Assembly (NCBI GenBank): GCA_965140765.1
Contig: OZ223309.1
Span: 62,001-126,000 of the forward strand
Reading direction: 5' to 3'
Length of the DNA: 64,000 nt
DNA from: Sunxiuqinia sp963678245
GTDB lineage: Bacteria > Bacteroidota > Bacteroidia > Bacteroidales > Prolixibacteraceae
The notes under the pieces are model-generated. The model had not been told where the DNA came from and ran no database searches. It saw nothing but the letters and a program-made list of their open reading frames with translations. Both the position numbers and the translations under genes were made by a program. Positions 9,825-18,944 of the stretch are shown one piece after another. The first letter of the stretch is position 1. Each line of letters opens with the position of its first letter.

Positions 9825-10039
9825 TGGATTTATTGTAAAATCATTGATAATTCATAACATGTTCACATAGGAGAGAATTAACTTAATTATGTCTTTTTGT
9901 AACTGGAATAATTGATAAAAATGATTATATAAAGGGGTTGTAGTCATATCGAGGGCGAAAGTAATTAGACGCTTTGAAGGACAGCTGATTCTGCCTGTAG
10001 GAAAAAACGTGACAGAAATTTAAAATATCGAATGGAGAG

Positions 10040-10969
10040 TTAGTTAGACGATGAGATAAATTGAAGGTTGCGTTTTAAACCTTCAAACTTGGTGCGTTTC
10101 ACCGCTGATTTTCGGAAAAGTTCATTGAATAATGGGCGATCCATTTCCATCCACTCTTTTGGCGAAAGTTCCAGAAGTTTGGGGTGCGGCTCAAAATCGG
10201 ATTCCTGATGTGGTTCTGATTTCAGGTTCCAGGGGCAAACATCCTGGCAAATGTCGCAGCCAAATATCCGATTTTGGAACTTGTTTTTCAAATTTTCATC
10301 TAATTCCCCTTTCAATTCGATGGTTTGATAGGAAATACATCGTCGGGCATCAACTTTTTGTGGAGCTACAATTGCTTGAGTTGGGCAGGCGTCAATGCAG
10401 CGGGTGCATTTTCCACAATAGTCAGGAACCACTTTTTTGTCGGGTTCTAATTCCAAATCTACAATTAACTCACCGATGAAAAAGAAGCTTCCATGCTCTA
10501 CTGAAATCAGGTTGGTGTTTTTGCCAATCCAGCCTAATCCGGCTTTTGCTGCCCAGGCTTTATCAAGTACCGGAGCCGAATCAACAAATGGACGCCCATT
10601 ACAGGGAGCTATTTCTTCCTGTATAAATGTTAACAATTGGTTCAGCTTATCTTTTAAAACAAAGTGGTAGTCTTTACCATACGCATATTTTGAAAGCACT
10701 GGTGCATCATCGTTTTGTTGTCTTTCTTTCGGGTAGTAGTTCAGCAAAACAGAAATGACAGACTTAGCTCCTTCGAAAATCAGTTGAGGATTCAGTCGCA
10801 TATCTACATTTCGAGCCATGTAGCTCATTTCGCCATGCATTCCTTGATCCAGCCATTTCTCCAGTCTAGGTCTTTCTTCAGCTAAGTAGCTCGCGGTTGA
10901 AATGCCGCAATCCAGAAATCCTAGATCCGATGCTTTCTGCTTTATTTTGTTCGATATCACTTTGTCCAT
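10040..10969 (-). CDS. queG: Epoxyqueuosine reductase
   Basis: A 309-residue cytoplasmic enzyme for the last step of queuosine synthesis in tRNA, reducing epoxyqueuosine with cobalamin and two [4Fe-4S] clusters. The FeS ligands are visible at about residues 187-250: CGKCTRCIDACP, then RRCISYQ and CDICQDVCPWN. The N-terminal part contains LGFLDCGIS and the MSYMARN segment usual for QueG. Length is normal for the short form without the HEAT-repeat tail. It is a single minus-strand gene upstream of the glycogen operon, separated by about 260 bp. Confidence 0.93.
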   Translation of the reverse strand: MDKVISNKIKQKASDLGFLDCGISTASYLAEERPRLEKWLDQGMHGEMSYMARNVDMRLNPQLIFEGAKSVISVLLNYYPKERQQNDDAPVLSKYAYGKDYHFVLKDKLNQLLTFIQEEIAPCNGRPFVDSAPVLDKAWAAKAGLGWIGKNTNLISVEHGSFFFIGELIVDLELEPDKKVVPDYCGKCTRCIDACPTQAIVAPQKVDARRCISYQTIELKGELDENLKNKFQNRIFGCDICQDVCPWNLKSEPHQESDFEPHPKLLELSPKEWMEMDRPLFNELFRKSAVKRTKFEGLKRNLQFISSSN

Positions 10970-11209
10970 TTCGTTTTAGTAGCTGCAAAAATGAACCTAA
11001 AACTACAAACAAGTACGCGAAGTTGAAATTTTTTCTTACTCGAATATTCGTTAGGCTTTAACATGCAGTAAGTATTCTGGAAATTGTTGAAAAAAGCGGG
11101 TGTTTTAAGTGGTAGTCACTTTCGGAATTGGCATTTTTCTCAACAAAGGAATAAAATAGCCTGTTTGTATTAAGTGTCTGAGGAGCTGAGATAAATAATA
11201 ACAGATTTA

Positions 11210-11638
11210 ATGAGTGTGATTAATTTTCTTAAATATGAAATAGCTAAATGGTTCAGGTTGATTGCAATTCTGATTGGACTAATGTGTTTTGTGTCTGGTT
11301 GTAATAGGCGTGTCAAAAAAGAGTTGGATGTAGTTGCTACCGCATTCAACTCTGTTGCAGCCCAAACATACGCAGACCATCCGGAGATTGGAGCTTGGGG
11401 TGATACGCTTAGGCCTGGGATGAAGTGTATTGCTGTTTCAAGAGATTTGATCAAGTTGGGATTAACCCACCAAACCAAAGTAGAAATCGAAGGTTTTAAA
11501 GGGAAATTCCGGGTGTTGGATAAGATGAACAGGCGTTGGGAGAAGCGTATTGATATCTACATGGGTAAGGATATTGTCGCTGCTCTAAAGTGGGGGCGAG
11601 AGCCAGTAACCATCAGGTGGATGGGGAAACCCGAATAG
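11210..11638 (+). CDS. 3D-domain lipoprotein
   Basis: A 142-residue protein with a hydrophobic N-terminus and a lipobox-like VSGC (Cys near residue 30), so probably a lipoprotein. The body is a 3D domain (double-psi beta-barrel like the MltA C-terminus): TAFNSVAAQTYADHP, GAWGDTLRPGMKCIAVSRDL and a late VLDKMNRRWEKRIDIYMG with the Asp residues of the family. Such domains occur in peptidoglycan-cleaving or -binding proteins. There is no transglycosylase domain, so enzymatic activity is unproven. The neighbours are unrelated. Confidence 0.75.
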   Translation: MSVINFLKYEIAKWFRLIAILIGLMCFVSGCNRRVKKELDVVATAFNSVAAQTYADHPEIGAWGDTLRPGMKCIAVSRDLIKLGLTHQTKVEIEGFKGKFRVLDKMNRRWEKRIDIYMGKDIVAALKWGREPVTIRWMGKPE

Positions 11639-11752
11639 TTGTGTTTGTTTTTCTTACATTTCATTTTTTTGATCACTCGTTGAAAAAAAACAGTATTAAG
11701 TTTTAATATGTTTTACAGCTGTTGTATTTTAGCAGGAAAATAATTCATACAA

Positions 11753-12544
11753 ATGCCAAGCTACTTGAAGCAGACTCCAGCCCTCGTTTTTCTTTTTCTA
11801 TTGATGTCGTTAGTTGCCATGGCGCAATCCGATCGTCAAAAAATCGGGATGCCATATTTTTCAGTTGGCGTTTATTCTTTAGATAGCCGAAGCACAGCCA
11901 ACGGACTTGAACAGATTGGAAATGACATTGTAGGGTTAGCGAGTTTGGGTGGTGGATACGAATTCTTTCTGAATGATTCATGGTCGTTGGGGTTGGGGAC
12001 TGATCTTTCCATTGGGGGCTTTGAAGATGAGTACTCTGAGCAATTTCTTGATGTGGCATACATGCAAATCAATCTGACCGGTTTTTCTTTTAGTTTACGA
12101 CCAAAGTATACCATTTTTGAAGTGACTAATGGTGGATTTTTCATGGAAGGGATTGGCAAGCTGGAATCCTTTGCCAGCAAGGCTCGTTTTGTTTTTGATA
12201 ATGAAGAAGAGGATTTTTCAACCGCAGGCTCGACTTCCGGGTTTCATTTTTACTGGGGGGGGGCTGTTGGTTATCATTATGATTTTGAAAAGACAAATGG
12301 AGTACAGCTTTCTCTGGGAGTAATTTCACACGATTTTGGAAAAGCAGTTAATAAACTGGACTTGGAGCAGTCGGGTTACTTTTTGAACGAGCATCTTAAA
12401 AGAGGAGTATCGTTGGAGGCTCGTCTTGTCTTTTATTTCAGTTTTAAAAGAAAAACAGACAGGTCTGATACCAGTGGTTTTAACTCATTCTTTTTTAACA
12501 GAGATGAGCAGGTGAGAAGGCAATTAGAAAGGAACAGAAAATAG
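11753..12544 (+). CDS. Outer-membrane beta-barrel protein
   Basis: A 263-residue protein with a signal peptide (MPSYLKQTPALVFLFLLMSL, cleavage likely after AMA near residue 24) and alternating aromatic/hydrophobic strands, for example GLGTDLSIGGF, FSFSLRPKYTIF and GVQLSLGVISHDFG, typical of 8- to 10-stranded barrels. The C-terminus is charged (RRQLERNRK) and does not end in an aromatic residue. It resembles the generic outer-membrane beta-barrel families of Bacteroidota; no specific ligand or transport role can be named. An AT-rich leader of about 115 bp precedes it. Confidence 0.65.
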   Translation: MPSYLKQTPALVFLFLLMSLVAMAQSDRQKIGMPYFSVGVYSLDSRSTANGLEQIGNDIVGLASLGGGYEFFLNDSWSLGLGTDLSIGGFEDEYSEQFLDVAYMQINLTGFSFSLRPKYTIFEVTNGGFFMEGIGKLESFASKARFVFDNEEEDFSTAGSTSGFHFYWGGAVGYHYDFEKTNGVQLSLGVISHDFGKAVNKLDLEQSGYFLNEHLKRGVSLEARLVFYFSFKRKTDRSDTSGFNSFFFNRDEQVRRQLERNRK

Positions 12545-12891
12545 ATTTGCTGAAACCCGGTTGTCTGAAATTCCATAATATGAAAATTATTTAGTCTTTT
12601 TTCTTTGTCTTGGAAAAAGGATTCTAAAAAAATCAATGTGATTGGTTTTGCGCGACAGGTTGATGAACGTATTGATTTGGTGGTGTACTCTTGTTATTTG
12701 TCGCTTGGTGTCGGTTGGATTCATGGGAAAAATTCACAACCCTCAGAGTCTGTTGAGAAAATCACTATTCAGTATCTTGTATTTGAAAACGGAAAGCTGA
12801 TCGAGAAAGCGACAAGGTGGGGGGATGTCTGAGATTTTGGTTTAGTTCGTTGTTTGAGAGTTTGTCCTGGAGTTGGGGAGTGTATGAGTAT
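12545..12891. other. Intergenic stretch without a supported gene
   Basis: Between the beta-barrel gene and the tRNA-His terminator I see no gene I would defend. A 75-codon frame at 12605-12832 starts with TTG, lacks a ribosome-binding site and matches no family I recognise. Confidence 0.6.
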
Positions 12892-12929
12892 AAAAAAAAC
12901 TCCGCTGTTTCCAACGGAGTTTTTTTTTG
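12892..12929 (-). terminator. Terminator downstream of tRNA-His
   Basis: A perfect 7-bp stem AACTCCG/CGGAGTT with a 10-base loop, flanked by A-runs on one side and T-runs on the other, lies directly downstream of the tRNA. It could work in both directions. Confidence 0.85.
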
Positions 12930-12932
12930 TTG

Positions 12933-13007
12933 GGTGGATGATGGGATTTGAACCCACGACCTCCGGAACCACAATCCGGCGTTCTAACCAACTGAACTAC
13001 AACCACC
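12933..13007 (-). tRNA. tRNA-His (GTG anticodon)
   Basis: The minus strand folds as a cloverleaf: D stem GTTC/GAAC, anticodon stem CCGGA/TCCGG around a loop TTGTGGT with anticodon GTG, and T loop TTCAAAT. An extra 5' G (G-1) faces C73, the identity feature of tRNA-His. Pair 5-68 of the acceptor stem is T-T. CCA does not appear to be encoded; the bases after C73 read CAA. It is a single-copy tRNA with its own terminator. Confidence 0.95.
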
Positions 13008-13106
13008 ATGTTTGCTTTGATTGTCAAAGCGGGTGCAAATATAACATTTTTATTTTTTCTCAAATAAAAATTCGACAATTTTGGATAATATTTTTCAAAA
13101 CAATTT

Positions 13107-13667
13107 ATGGCGCTAACCGGCATTATATTGGCAGGTGGGAAAAGTTCGAGAATGGAACAGGATAAGGCCTTGGTTGACTATCAGGGCAAAAGATTAATTG
13201 AATATGCCATTGATTTGTTGAGGCCGCTTTGTTCACACATGCTCATTAGTGCCAATCAATCAGGATATGATCAATTTGGATTACCTGTTGTGAGTGACAT
13301 TTATCCGGATTGTGGGCCGATTGGAGGTTTGCACGCTGCTTTAAGTGTATCGAAAATTGATTGGAATATTATCGTCAGCTGTGATACGCCAAACCTTAAT
13401 GCCCAGCTTTTTCAGTTTCTACTTGCCCAAAAGGAGGACGCACTGGCAATAATTCCTAAACACGATAATGGTGTTGAACCCATGGCTGCGTTGTACAATA
13501 AAGAGCTCAGCGCGTTTTTAGAAGAAAAGATCAAGCACAAAGATTTGAAATTGCAAAAGGTTGTTCGGGAGGTACCCGTTCGGTTTGTTGATGTCTCTTC
13601 TGTGCTTCAAAAGTTTCCCAATTTGTTCTTAAACCTAAACAGACCTGAGGATTTGAATCAGAAATAA
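13107..13667 (+). CDS. mobA: Molybdenum cofactor guanylyltransferase
   Basis: A 186-residue nucleotidyltransferase that attaches GMP to molybdopterin, giving the bis-MGD cofactor used by DMSO-reductase-family enzymes. The N-terminal LAGGKSSRM (residues 8-16) followed by KALVDYQGK is the GTP-binding signature; the metal-binding region is SCDTPNLN near residue 92 and VSDIYPDCGPIGGLHAAL near 62-79 is a family block. It lies 235 bp upstream of, and on the same strand as, the molybdopterin reductase operon, its likely client. Confidence 0.93.
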   Translation: MALTGIILAGGKSSRMEQDKALVDYQGKRLIEYAIDLLRPLCSHMLISANQSGYDQFGLPVVSDIYPDCGPIGGLHAALSVSKIDWNIIVSCDTPNLNAQLFQFLLAQKEDALAIIPKHDNGVEPMAALYNKELSAFLEEKIKHKDLKLQKVVREVPVRFVDVSSVLQKFPNLFLNLNRPEDLNQK

Positions 13668-13873
13668 TGCTTTTTAAAGTCCCATCTGCCTGCTTAGAAT
13701 AGATATAAATTGAGCTACCATTTTATTTATAGTAAATCTAAATAGGCGACAATCTCTTTGCTTTCGTTTGGAATTCAGTAATTTGTGTGAGTTTTTTTTC
13801 CAAGTTTAAAATCAACATATCGAAGCTCATCAATGCATCGATATTCTTACATATTTCGATATGGAGAGTTTTG

Positions 13874-13881
13874 TATGTTTG
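13874..13881 (+). promoter_or_regulatory. Candidate -7 box of the reductase operon
   Basis: TATGTTTG fits TAnnTTTG and ends 21 bp before the ATG of the catalytic subunit. No convincing -33 TTG is seen at the right spacing, so support is partial. Confidence 0.4.
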
Positions 13882-13902
13882 TGAGAGTAAAATTAAAAAC
13901 AC

Positions 13903-16122
13903 ATGGCACAAAAACGTCGTGATTTTATAAGAATATCCTCTTTAAGTGCTGCCGGATTAATCTTCGGGGCTCAGCAATTAAGCTCGGCAACAAAGACAAA
14001 TTCAAAAAGCAAGTTAGGTGATTTTGGTCCGTTCGATACTCTTCGGACACCAACCTATTGCGAAGTTTGTTTTTGGAAGTGCGCCGGATGGGTTTATAAA
14101 GACAAAGAAGGTAATATCAAGAAAGTAGTTGGTAATGATGACGATCCGAATTGCAATGGTCGCTTATGTCCTCGCGGGACCGGCGGTGTTGGAATGTATC
14201 ATGATGAAGATCGTTTGAAGTCGCCATTAATTCGGGTTGCAGGCAAAGATGGGAAGCAAACATTCCGGGAAGCCAGCTGGGACGAGGCGTTGGATGTCGT
14301 CGCGAAAGGCTTGCAAAAAGTTAAGGCTGAGCACGGAGCAGAATGCACGGCTTTACTGACACATGGTTCAGGAGGCCACTATTTTGGCACTTTGCTAAAA
14401 GCTTTTGGGTCGGGAAATATTGCGGCTCCATCATACGCTCAATGCCGGGGGCCTCGTGAAGTTGGTTTTATCGCCACGTTTGGAGATGGACTGAATTCTC
14501 CGGAACCAACAGATATCCGCGACACCCGTTGTTTGGTCTTGATCGGCTCGCATTTGGGCGAAAACATGCACAATGGCCAGGTTCAGGAAATGTCGGATGC
14601 CATAGATAAAGGAGCCGCCATTATTACGGTTGATCCTCGTTTTTCAACTGTTGCCAGTAAATCAAAATTTTGGTTGCCGATAAAACCTTCAACCGATATC
14701 GCTTTGTTGTTAACCTGGATTCATGAAATTATAGAAAATGAATGGTACGACAAAAACTACGTTGAAAAGTACACTTATGGATTTGAGCAGTTAAAGGCTC
14801 ATGTTAAAAATTATACGCCCGAATGGGCTTATGGAATTACAACTATCAAACCGCACGTAATTCGCGAAACGGCAAGGGAAATGGCGAATGCCGCTCCATC
14901 AGTAATCATTCACCCCGGGCGTCATGTGACGTGGTATGGCGATGATACCCAGCGTTTACGTGCTGTGGCAATTTTAAATGCATTACTTGGTTCCTGGGGG
15001 CGGCGCGGTGGTTTTTATGTGCCTGAAAAAGCGTCAGTTCCAGCATATCCTCATCCTCAGTTTCCTAAACCTATCCGCACTTGGCGAGATGCGATGGGCG
15101 GTAAGTATAAGCTGGCAGACCTGGCGCTTGCATCGGGAGTTTGCGATGCCACTATCCCTTCAGCTGACTTGGATTGCCATATTAAGGCCTGGATTGTGAA
15201 TGGAACAAACCTGATCATGACTCTACCTGATCCGAAAAAGACATTGGAAGCTATCCAAAACTTGGATTTTATGGTGACGGTCGATACCATGCCAATGGAA
15301 ATAACAGGTTATGCCGATGTAGTCCTGCCAGAATGCACCTATTTAGAGCGTTGGGATGATTTGCGGGTGATACAGGGGAGGGGGCCTAATATTGCATTGA
15401 GGATGCCTGCTGCAGAACCAAAATACAATACAAAACCGGGTTATTGGATTGCAAAAGAATTGGCCAATAAAATGGGACTGGGCGACTATTTTGCCTGGGA
15501 GAAATTTGAAGACAAACTGGATTGGGAACTGAAGCAAATTGGATCTTCGCTGGAAGAGATGAAGCGTATCGGCGTGAAAAATCTACCGCGAGAATTTGGT
15601 CCTTTGTATTATCAGAAAGGCCAGGATATTGACTTCTTTACCAATACCGGTAAAATTGAGTTGTATTCGACTGCATTGGCTGAAGAGGGGTTTGATCCTA
15701 TGCCGAAATACACATCTCACATGGAACCGCCAGCCGGCTTTTATCATTTGAATTATGGCCGGGCACCGCAGCATACATTCAGTCGAACATCTAACAATCC
15801 GAACCTGACTGATTTAATGGATGAAAATGTGGTTTGGGTGAATCCTAAGGTTGCTAAAGAATGGGGACTAAAAAGTGGTCAGCCAATTTATTTGCAAAAT
15901 CAGGATGGTGTTGTTTCTGATTTTCCAATAAAAGTGAGAGTGACAGAGCGCATTCGTTTCGATTCAGTGTATATGGTCCATGGTTTTGGGCATAACAATA
16001 AAAAATTAAGTCGGGCTTTTGGTAAGGGAGCAAGCGACTCGCAGTTGATTACCCGGGTGCTGGTTGATCCGATAATGGGGGGAACCGGCATGCGCGGCAA
16101 CTTCGTAACCTTCCGTTTTTGA
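13903..16122 (+). CDS. Molybdopterin oxidoreductase, PsrA/PhsA-type sulfur-compound reductase catalytic subunit
   Basis: A 739-residue DMSO-reductase superfamily protein. A twin-arginine signal RRDFIRISSLSAAG starts at residue 5, so the subunit is exported folded. [4Fe-4S] ligands are Cys53, Cys56, Cys60 and Cys89 (LCPRG). Cys181 in YAQCRGP is the likely Mo ligand, as in polysulfide and thiosulfate reductases. The C-terminal molybdopterin-dinucleotide domain has MVHGFGHNN and KGASDSQL, typical of Psr/Phs enzymes. It heads an operon with FeS and NrfD subunits. The next genes are sulfur-related, favouring thiosulfate, polysulfide or tetrathionate over arsenate or nitrate. The exact substrate is inference. 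Confidence 0.88.
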   Translation: MAQKRRDFIRISSLSAAGLIFGAQQLSSATKTNSKSKLGDFGPFDTLRTPTYCEVCFWKCAGWVYKDKEGNIKKVVGNDDDPNCNGRLCPRGTGGVGMYHDEDRLKSPLIRVAGKDGKQTFREASWDEALDVVAKGLQKVKAEHGAECTALLTHGSGGHYFGTLLKAFGSGNIAAPSYAQCRGPREVGFIATFGDGLNSPEPTDIRDTRCLVLIGSHLGENMHNGQVQEMSDAIDKGAAIITVDPRFSTVASKSKFWLPIKPSTDIALLLTWIHEIIENEWYDKNYVEKYTYGFEQLKAHVKNYTPEWAYGITTIKPHVIRETAREMANAAPSVIIHPGRHVTWYGDDTQRLRAVAILNALLGSWGRRGGFYVPEKASVPAYPHPQFPKPIRTWRDAMGGKYKLADLALASGVCDATIPSADLDCHIKAWIVNGTNLIMTLPDPKKTLEAIQNLDFMVTVDTMPMEITGYADVVLPECTYLERWDDLRVIQGRGPNIALRMPAAEPKYNTKPGYWIAKELANKMGLGDYFAWEKFEDKLDWELKQIGSSLEEMKRIGVKNLPREFGPLYYQKGQDIDFFTNTGKIELYSTALAEEGFDPMPKYTSHMEPPAGFYHLNYGRAPQHTFSRTSNNPNLTDLMDENVVWVNPKVAKEWGLKSGQPIYLQNQDGVVSDFPIKVRVTERIRFDSVYMVHGFGHNNKKLSRAFGKGASDSQLITRVLVDPIMGGTGMRGNFVTFRF

Positions 16123-16143
16123 AAAAGAAAGTGAGGTGACATC

Positions 16144-16677
16144 ATGAGATATGCAATGGCAGTTGATACAAAAAAATGTGTAGGATGTGCCGATTGTGTG
16201 GTAGCCTGTCAAACGGAAAATAATGTTCCGATTGGTTATTGCCGCGATTGGATTGTGGAAGTAACAGATGGAACCTATCCAGAGTTGGAGATCGAAATCC
16301 GTTCTGAGCGCTGCAATCACTGCGACAATTCGCCTTGTGTTCGTTGTTGTCCAACCGGAGCAAGCCATTATGTCGAAGGTGGGATCGTCAAGGTTACTCC
16401 GCACGAATGCATTGGATGTGGTGCCTGTATTACCAGTTGCCCCTACGATGCGCGATTTGGACACCCCGATGGATATGTCGACAAATGTACGTTTTGTGAT
16501 CACCGGATTCAGGATGGACTGCAACCTGCTTGTGTATCGGTGTGCCCTACCAAGTGTATGTATTTTGGCGATCTGGATGACGTAAATAGTGAAGTCTCCA
16601 AAGTGTTGAAGAAAAGAAAGTTTAAAACCCTGATACCGCAGGCCGGGACCAAACCTCAGGTGTATTATTTGATTTAA
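16144..16677 (+). CDS. Four-cluster ferredoxin subunit (PsrB/NrfC type)
   Basis: A 177-residue electron-transfer subunit carrying Cys groups for four [4Fe-4S] clusters: CVGCADCVVAC near the N-terminus, CNHCDNSPCVRCCP, CIGCGACITSCP, and the spread CTFCDHRIQDGLQPAC with CVSVCP. It passes electrons from the membrane anchor to the molybdenum subunit. There is no signal peptide; such subunits ride out with the Tat-bearing partner. It lies 21 bp after the catalytic gene and 12 bp before the anchor gene, so the three are one operon. Confidence 0.93.
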   Translation: MRYAMAVDTKKCVGCADCVVACQTENNVPIGYCRDWIVEVTDGTYPELEIEIRSERCNHCDNSPCVRCCPTGASHYVEGGIVKVTPHECIGCGACITSCPYDARFGHPDGYVDKCTFCDHRIQDGLQPACVSVCPTKCMYFGDLDDVNSEVSKVLKKRKFKTLIPQAGTKPQVYYLI

Positions 16678-16689
16678 AGTTGTAAAAAG

Positions 16690-17631
16690 ATGAGAGAAGA
16701 ACTTATTACCAGCGGACGATTGAACCCGAACGTTGATCCATATTTGGAAATATGGCACTGGCAAATTCCGCTTTATCTTTTTCTGGGAGGATTAGCTGCA
16801 GGAATTCTGTTTTTTGCTTCCCTTTATGTTATTCTTGGTAAAGAAAACGAATATCGTGGAGCTGTTCGTCGTGCCCCCATTATTGTTCCGTTTATTTTAA
16901 TGATCGGGCTGGGTGCATTGTTTCTCGATTTACGTCATAAACTGTTTTTCTGGCAACTATACACAACCATAAAATTGGAATCTCCCATGTCGTGGGGAGC
17001 ATGGACATTGATGGCTATTACTCCGATTTCAATTATTTGGGTCGCCATTCATATTCAGGAATACTTCCCCGGGTGGGAGTGGAAAAATGTCATTCTGAGA
17101 GACCTGAATGCATTCTTTTTAAAGAATAAAGTTGGGCTGGCCTGGGTGACCATTGTTCTTTCCGTTATCCTTGGAATTTACACCGGTATTTTGTTTTCTG
17201 CGTTTAATGCCCGGCCACTCTGGAATACTTCTATTTTGGGGCCATTATTTCTGACCTCCGGTTTGTCGGCAGGTGCGGCTGCCATTATTTTGTTTGCTCA
17301 AAGCAAGAAAGAGAAAGTGGTTTTTGCCAAAATAGATATCATGCTTATCGTTATTGAATTGTTTCTCATTATCCATATGTTTATGGGGTTCAGAGCCAGC
17401 ACGCAAGTGCAAATTGACGCTGCAGATATGTTTTTGGGAGGAACTTACACTGCACCGTTCTGGATTTTTGTAGTGGTATTGGGAATGATCGTCCCCGCGA
17501 TTTTGGAGCTGATGGAGCTGCGCCACAAGAAGATTCCGGTTTATATCCCGGTAGTCTTGGTTTTATTCGGAAGTTTAATGCTTCGTTTTATTATTTCCTA
17601 TGCCGGACAAATGAGTCGCTGGCTTTACTAG
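16690..17631 (+). CDS. NrfD/PsrC-type membrane anchor
   Basis: A 313-residue polytopic membrane protein with about eight to nine hydrophobic segments, beginning with WHWQIPLYLFLGGLAAG (residues about 22-38), the hallmark first helix of the NrfD/PsrC family. It oxidises menaquinol and hands electrons to the ferredoxin subunit. Family blocks GLGALFLDLRHKLFFW and SPMSWGAWTLM are clear. It is the third gene of the reductase operon and of normal length. Confidence 0.93.
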   Translation: MREELITSGRLNPNVDPYLEIWHWQIPLYLFLGGLAAGILFFASLYVILGKENEYRGAVRRAPIIVPFILMIGLGALFLDLRHKLFFWQLYTTIKLESPMSWGAWTLMAITPISIIWVAIHIQEYFPGWEWKNVILRDLNAFFLKNKVGLAWVTIVLSVILGIYTGILFSAFNARPLWNTSILGPLFLTSGLSAGAAAIILFAQSKKEKVVFAKIDIMLIVIELFLIIHMFMGFRASTQVQIDAADMFLGGTYTAPFWIFVVVLGMIVPAILELMELRHKKIPVYIPVVLVLFGSLMLRFIISYAGQMSRWLY

Positions 17632-17736
17632 CAAAAAGTGGGAGCCATCCTGAACTGCTTTCAGGATCTCCTTGCAAACCGATTTCGAAACAAGTTCAGA
17701 AATGACAATTGAAAAAACTATAAAACTTATACAGAT

Positions 17737-18252
17737 ATGAAAGAAACTAAAAAATACATGAATCCATACCTCGGTGGAGTTTTGCTGGGATTGGTTTTGA
17801 TTGTTGCCTTTTGGGTTTCGGGGCGTGGTTTAGGCGCGAGTGGTGCACCAAAAGCTGCATTGGTTGCAGGGATCAATGCTATTGCTCCTTCGCATACCGC
17901 GAACACCGCTTTTTACCAAGAGTACCTGGGCGGACATGCGCATCCGTTGAAGTCGTGGTTGGTGTTTGAGATGCTGGGGGTACTGGTTGGCGGGTTCCTT
18001 TCGGGAGCTGTGGCAGGCCGTTTGAAATTTAAAGTTGAAAAAGGCCCCAATGTAACCAGCAAAGTAAGGATCATTTTCGCTGTGTTTGGCGGGATTCTGT
18101 TTGGGTTTGGTTCGCAAATGGGGCGTGGCTGTACCAGTGGATCGGCACTCACCGGAATGGCGGTGCTTTCGGCCGGAGGTTTTATTACCATGGCAGCGAT
18201 TTTTGGAGCTGCTTTTGGCATGGCCTATTTTGTTCGAAAACTTTGGCTTTAA
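17737..18252 (+). CDS. YeeE/YedE-family sulfur transporter, first half
   Basis: A 171-residue membrane protein with about four helices. The conserved motif GRGCTSGSAL has its Cys at residue 132; this Cys motif carries thiosulfate in YeeE-type transporters. It contains only half the number of helices of full-length YeeE; the following gene supplies the other half. It lies 105 bp after the NrfD gene. It probably imports or passes thiosulfate or another sulfur species; the direction is not known. Confidence 0.85.
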   Translation: MKETKKYMNPYLGGVLLGLVLIVAFWVSGRGLGASGAPKAALVAGINAIAPSHTANTAFYQEYLGGHAHPLKSWLVFEMLGVLVGGFLSGAVAGRLKFKVEKGPNVTSKVRIIFAVFGGILFGFGSQMGRGCTSGSALTGMAVLSAGGFITMAAIFGAAFGMAYFVRKLWL

Positions 18253-18295
18253 TTCAACCATTCATTCATTCAATTACGTAATAATTCAATCTATT

Positions 18296-18901
18296 ATGGG
18301 ACCATTAATTGTAAACGAAATAATATCATCCAATACCAATTTACTCCTGGCCTTTTTTATTGGCATCGGCTTTGGCTTTGTGCTCGAAGCCAATGGATTT
18401 TCATCCAGCCGCCGCTTGGCCGGTATGTTTTATGGCTACGACACGACTGTGCTTAAAGTGTTTTTTACCGCTGCTATTACTGCAGGAATCGGCCTCTTGT
18501 TTTTAAGCCTTTTTGGGTGGATCGATCTCAGCTTCATCTATATTAACCCAACATTTCTTTGGTCGGCTATTGGCGGAGGAGTAATTATGGGTGCCGGCTT
18601 TATTTTGGGTGGTTATTGCCCGGGAACTTCCTTCTGTGCGGCTGCCATTGGTAAGCTTGATGCATTGGCTTTTATTGGAGGAATCCTGATTGGTATTGTC
18701 ATTTTTATGGAAGGCTACCCGTTGTGGGAAGGCTTCTTTAAAGCGAAATATATGGGAAGCCCGTTGTTAAGCGACTGGCTGAATATGTCACGCGGACTTT
18801 TGGCATTTTTAATTGCTATTGTGGCAGTCGGGATGTTTTGGGTTGGAGAATGGGCTGAGAAAAAATTTGCCCGTGATGATTACGAAATCAATCAGCACTA
18901 A
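18296..18901 (+). CDS. YeeE/YedE-family sulfur transporter, second half
   Basis: A 201-residue membrane protein. I choose the ATG at 18296 (MGPLIVNEII) rather than an upstream in-frame ATG that would overlap the previous gene by 167 bp. The conserved Cys sits at residue 108 in GGYCPGTSFCAA, matching the second Cys motif of YeeE. Together with the preceding half-gene it would make one complete transporter. Another recognisable block is NGFSSSRRLAGMFYGYD. Confidence 0.87.
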   Translation: MGPLIVNEIISSNTNLLLAFFIGIGFGFVLEANGFSSSRRLAGMFYGYDTTVLKVFFTAAITAGIGLLFLSLFGWIDLSFIYINPTFLWSAIGGGVIMGAGFILGGYCPGTSFCAAAIGKLDALAFIGGILIGIVIFMEGYPLWEGFFKAKYMGSPLLSDWLNMSRGLLAFLIAIVAVGMFWVGEWAEKKFARDDYEINQH

Positions 18902-18944
18902 GCTTCAATCATTCAATTGTTGAACATTAAAAAAAATTAAAACG

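Noticed and set aside
12605..12832. 75-codon open frame between the beta-barrel gene and tRNA-His
   Set aside because: TTG start, no ribosome-binding site and no family resemblance.
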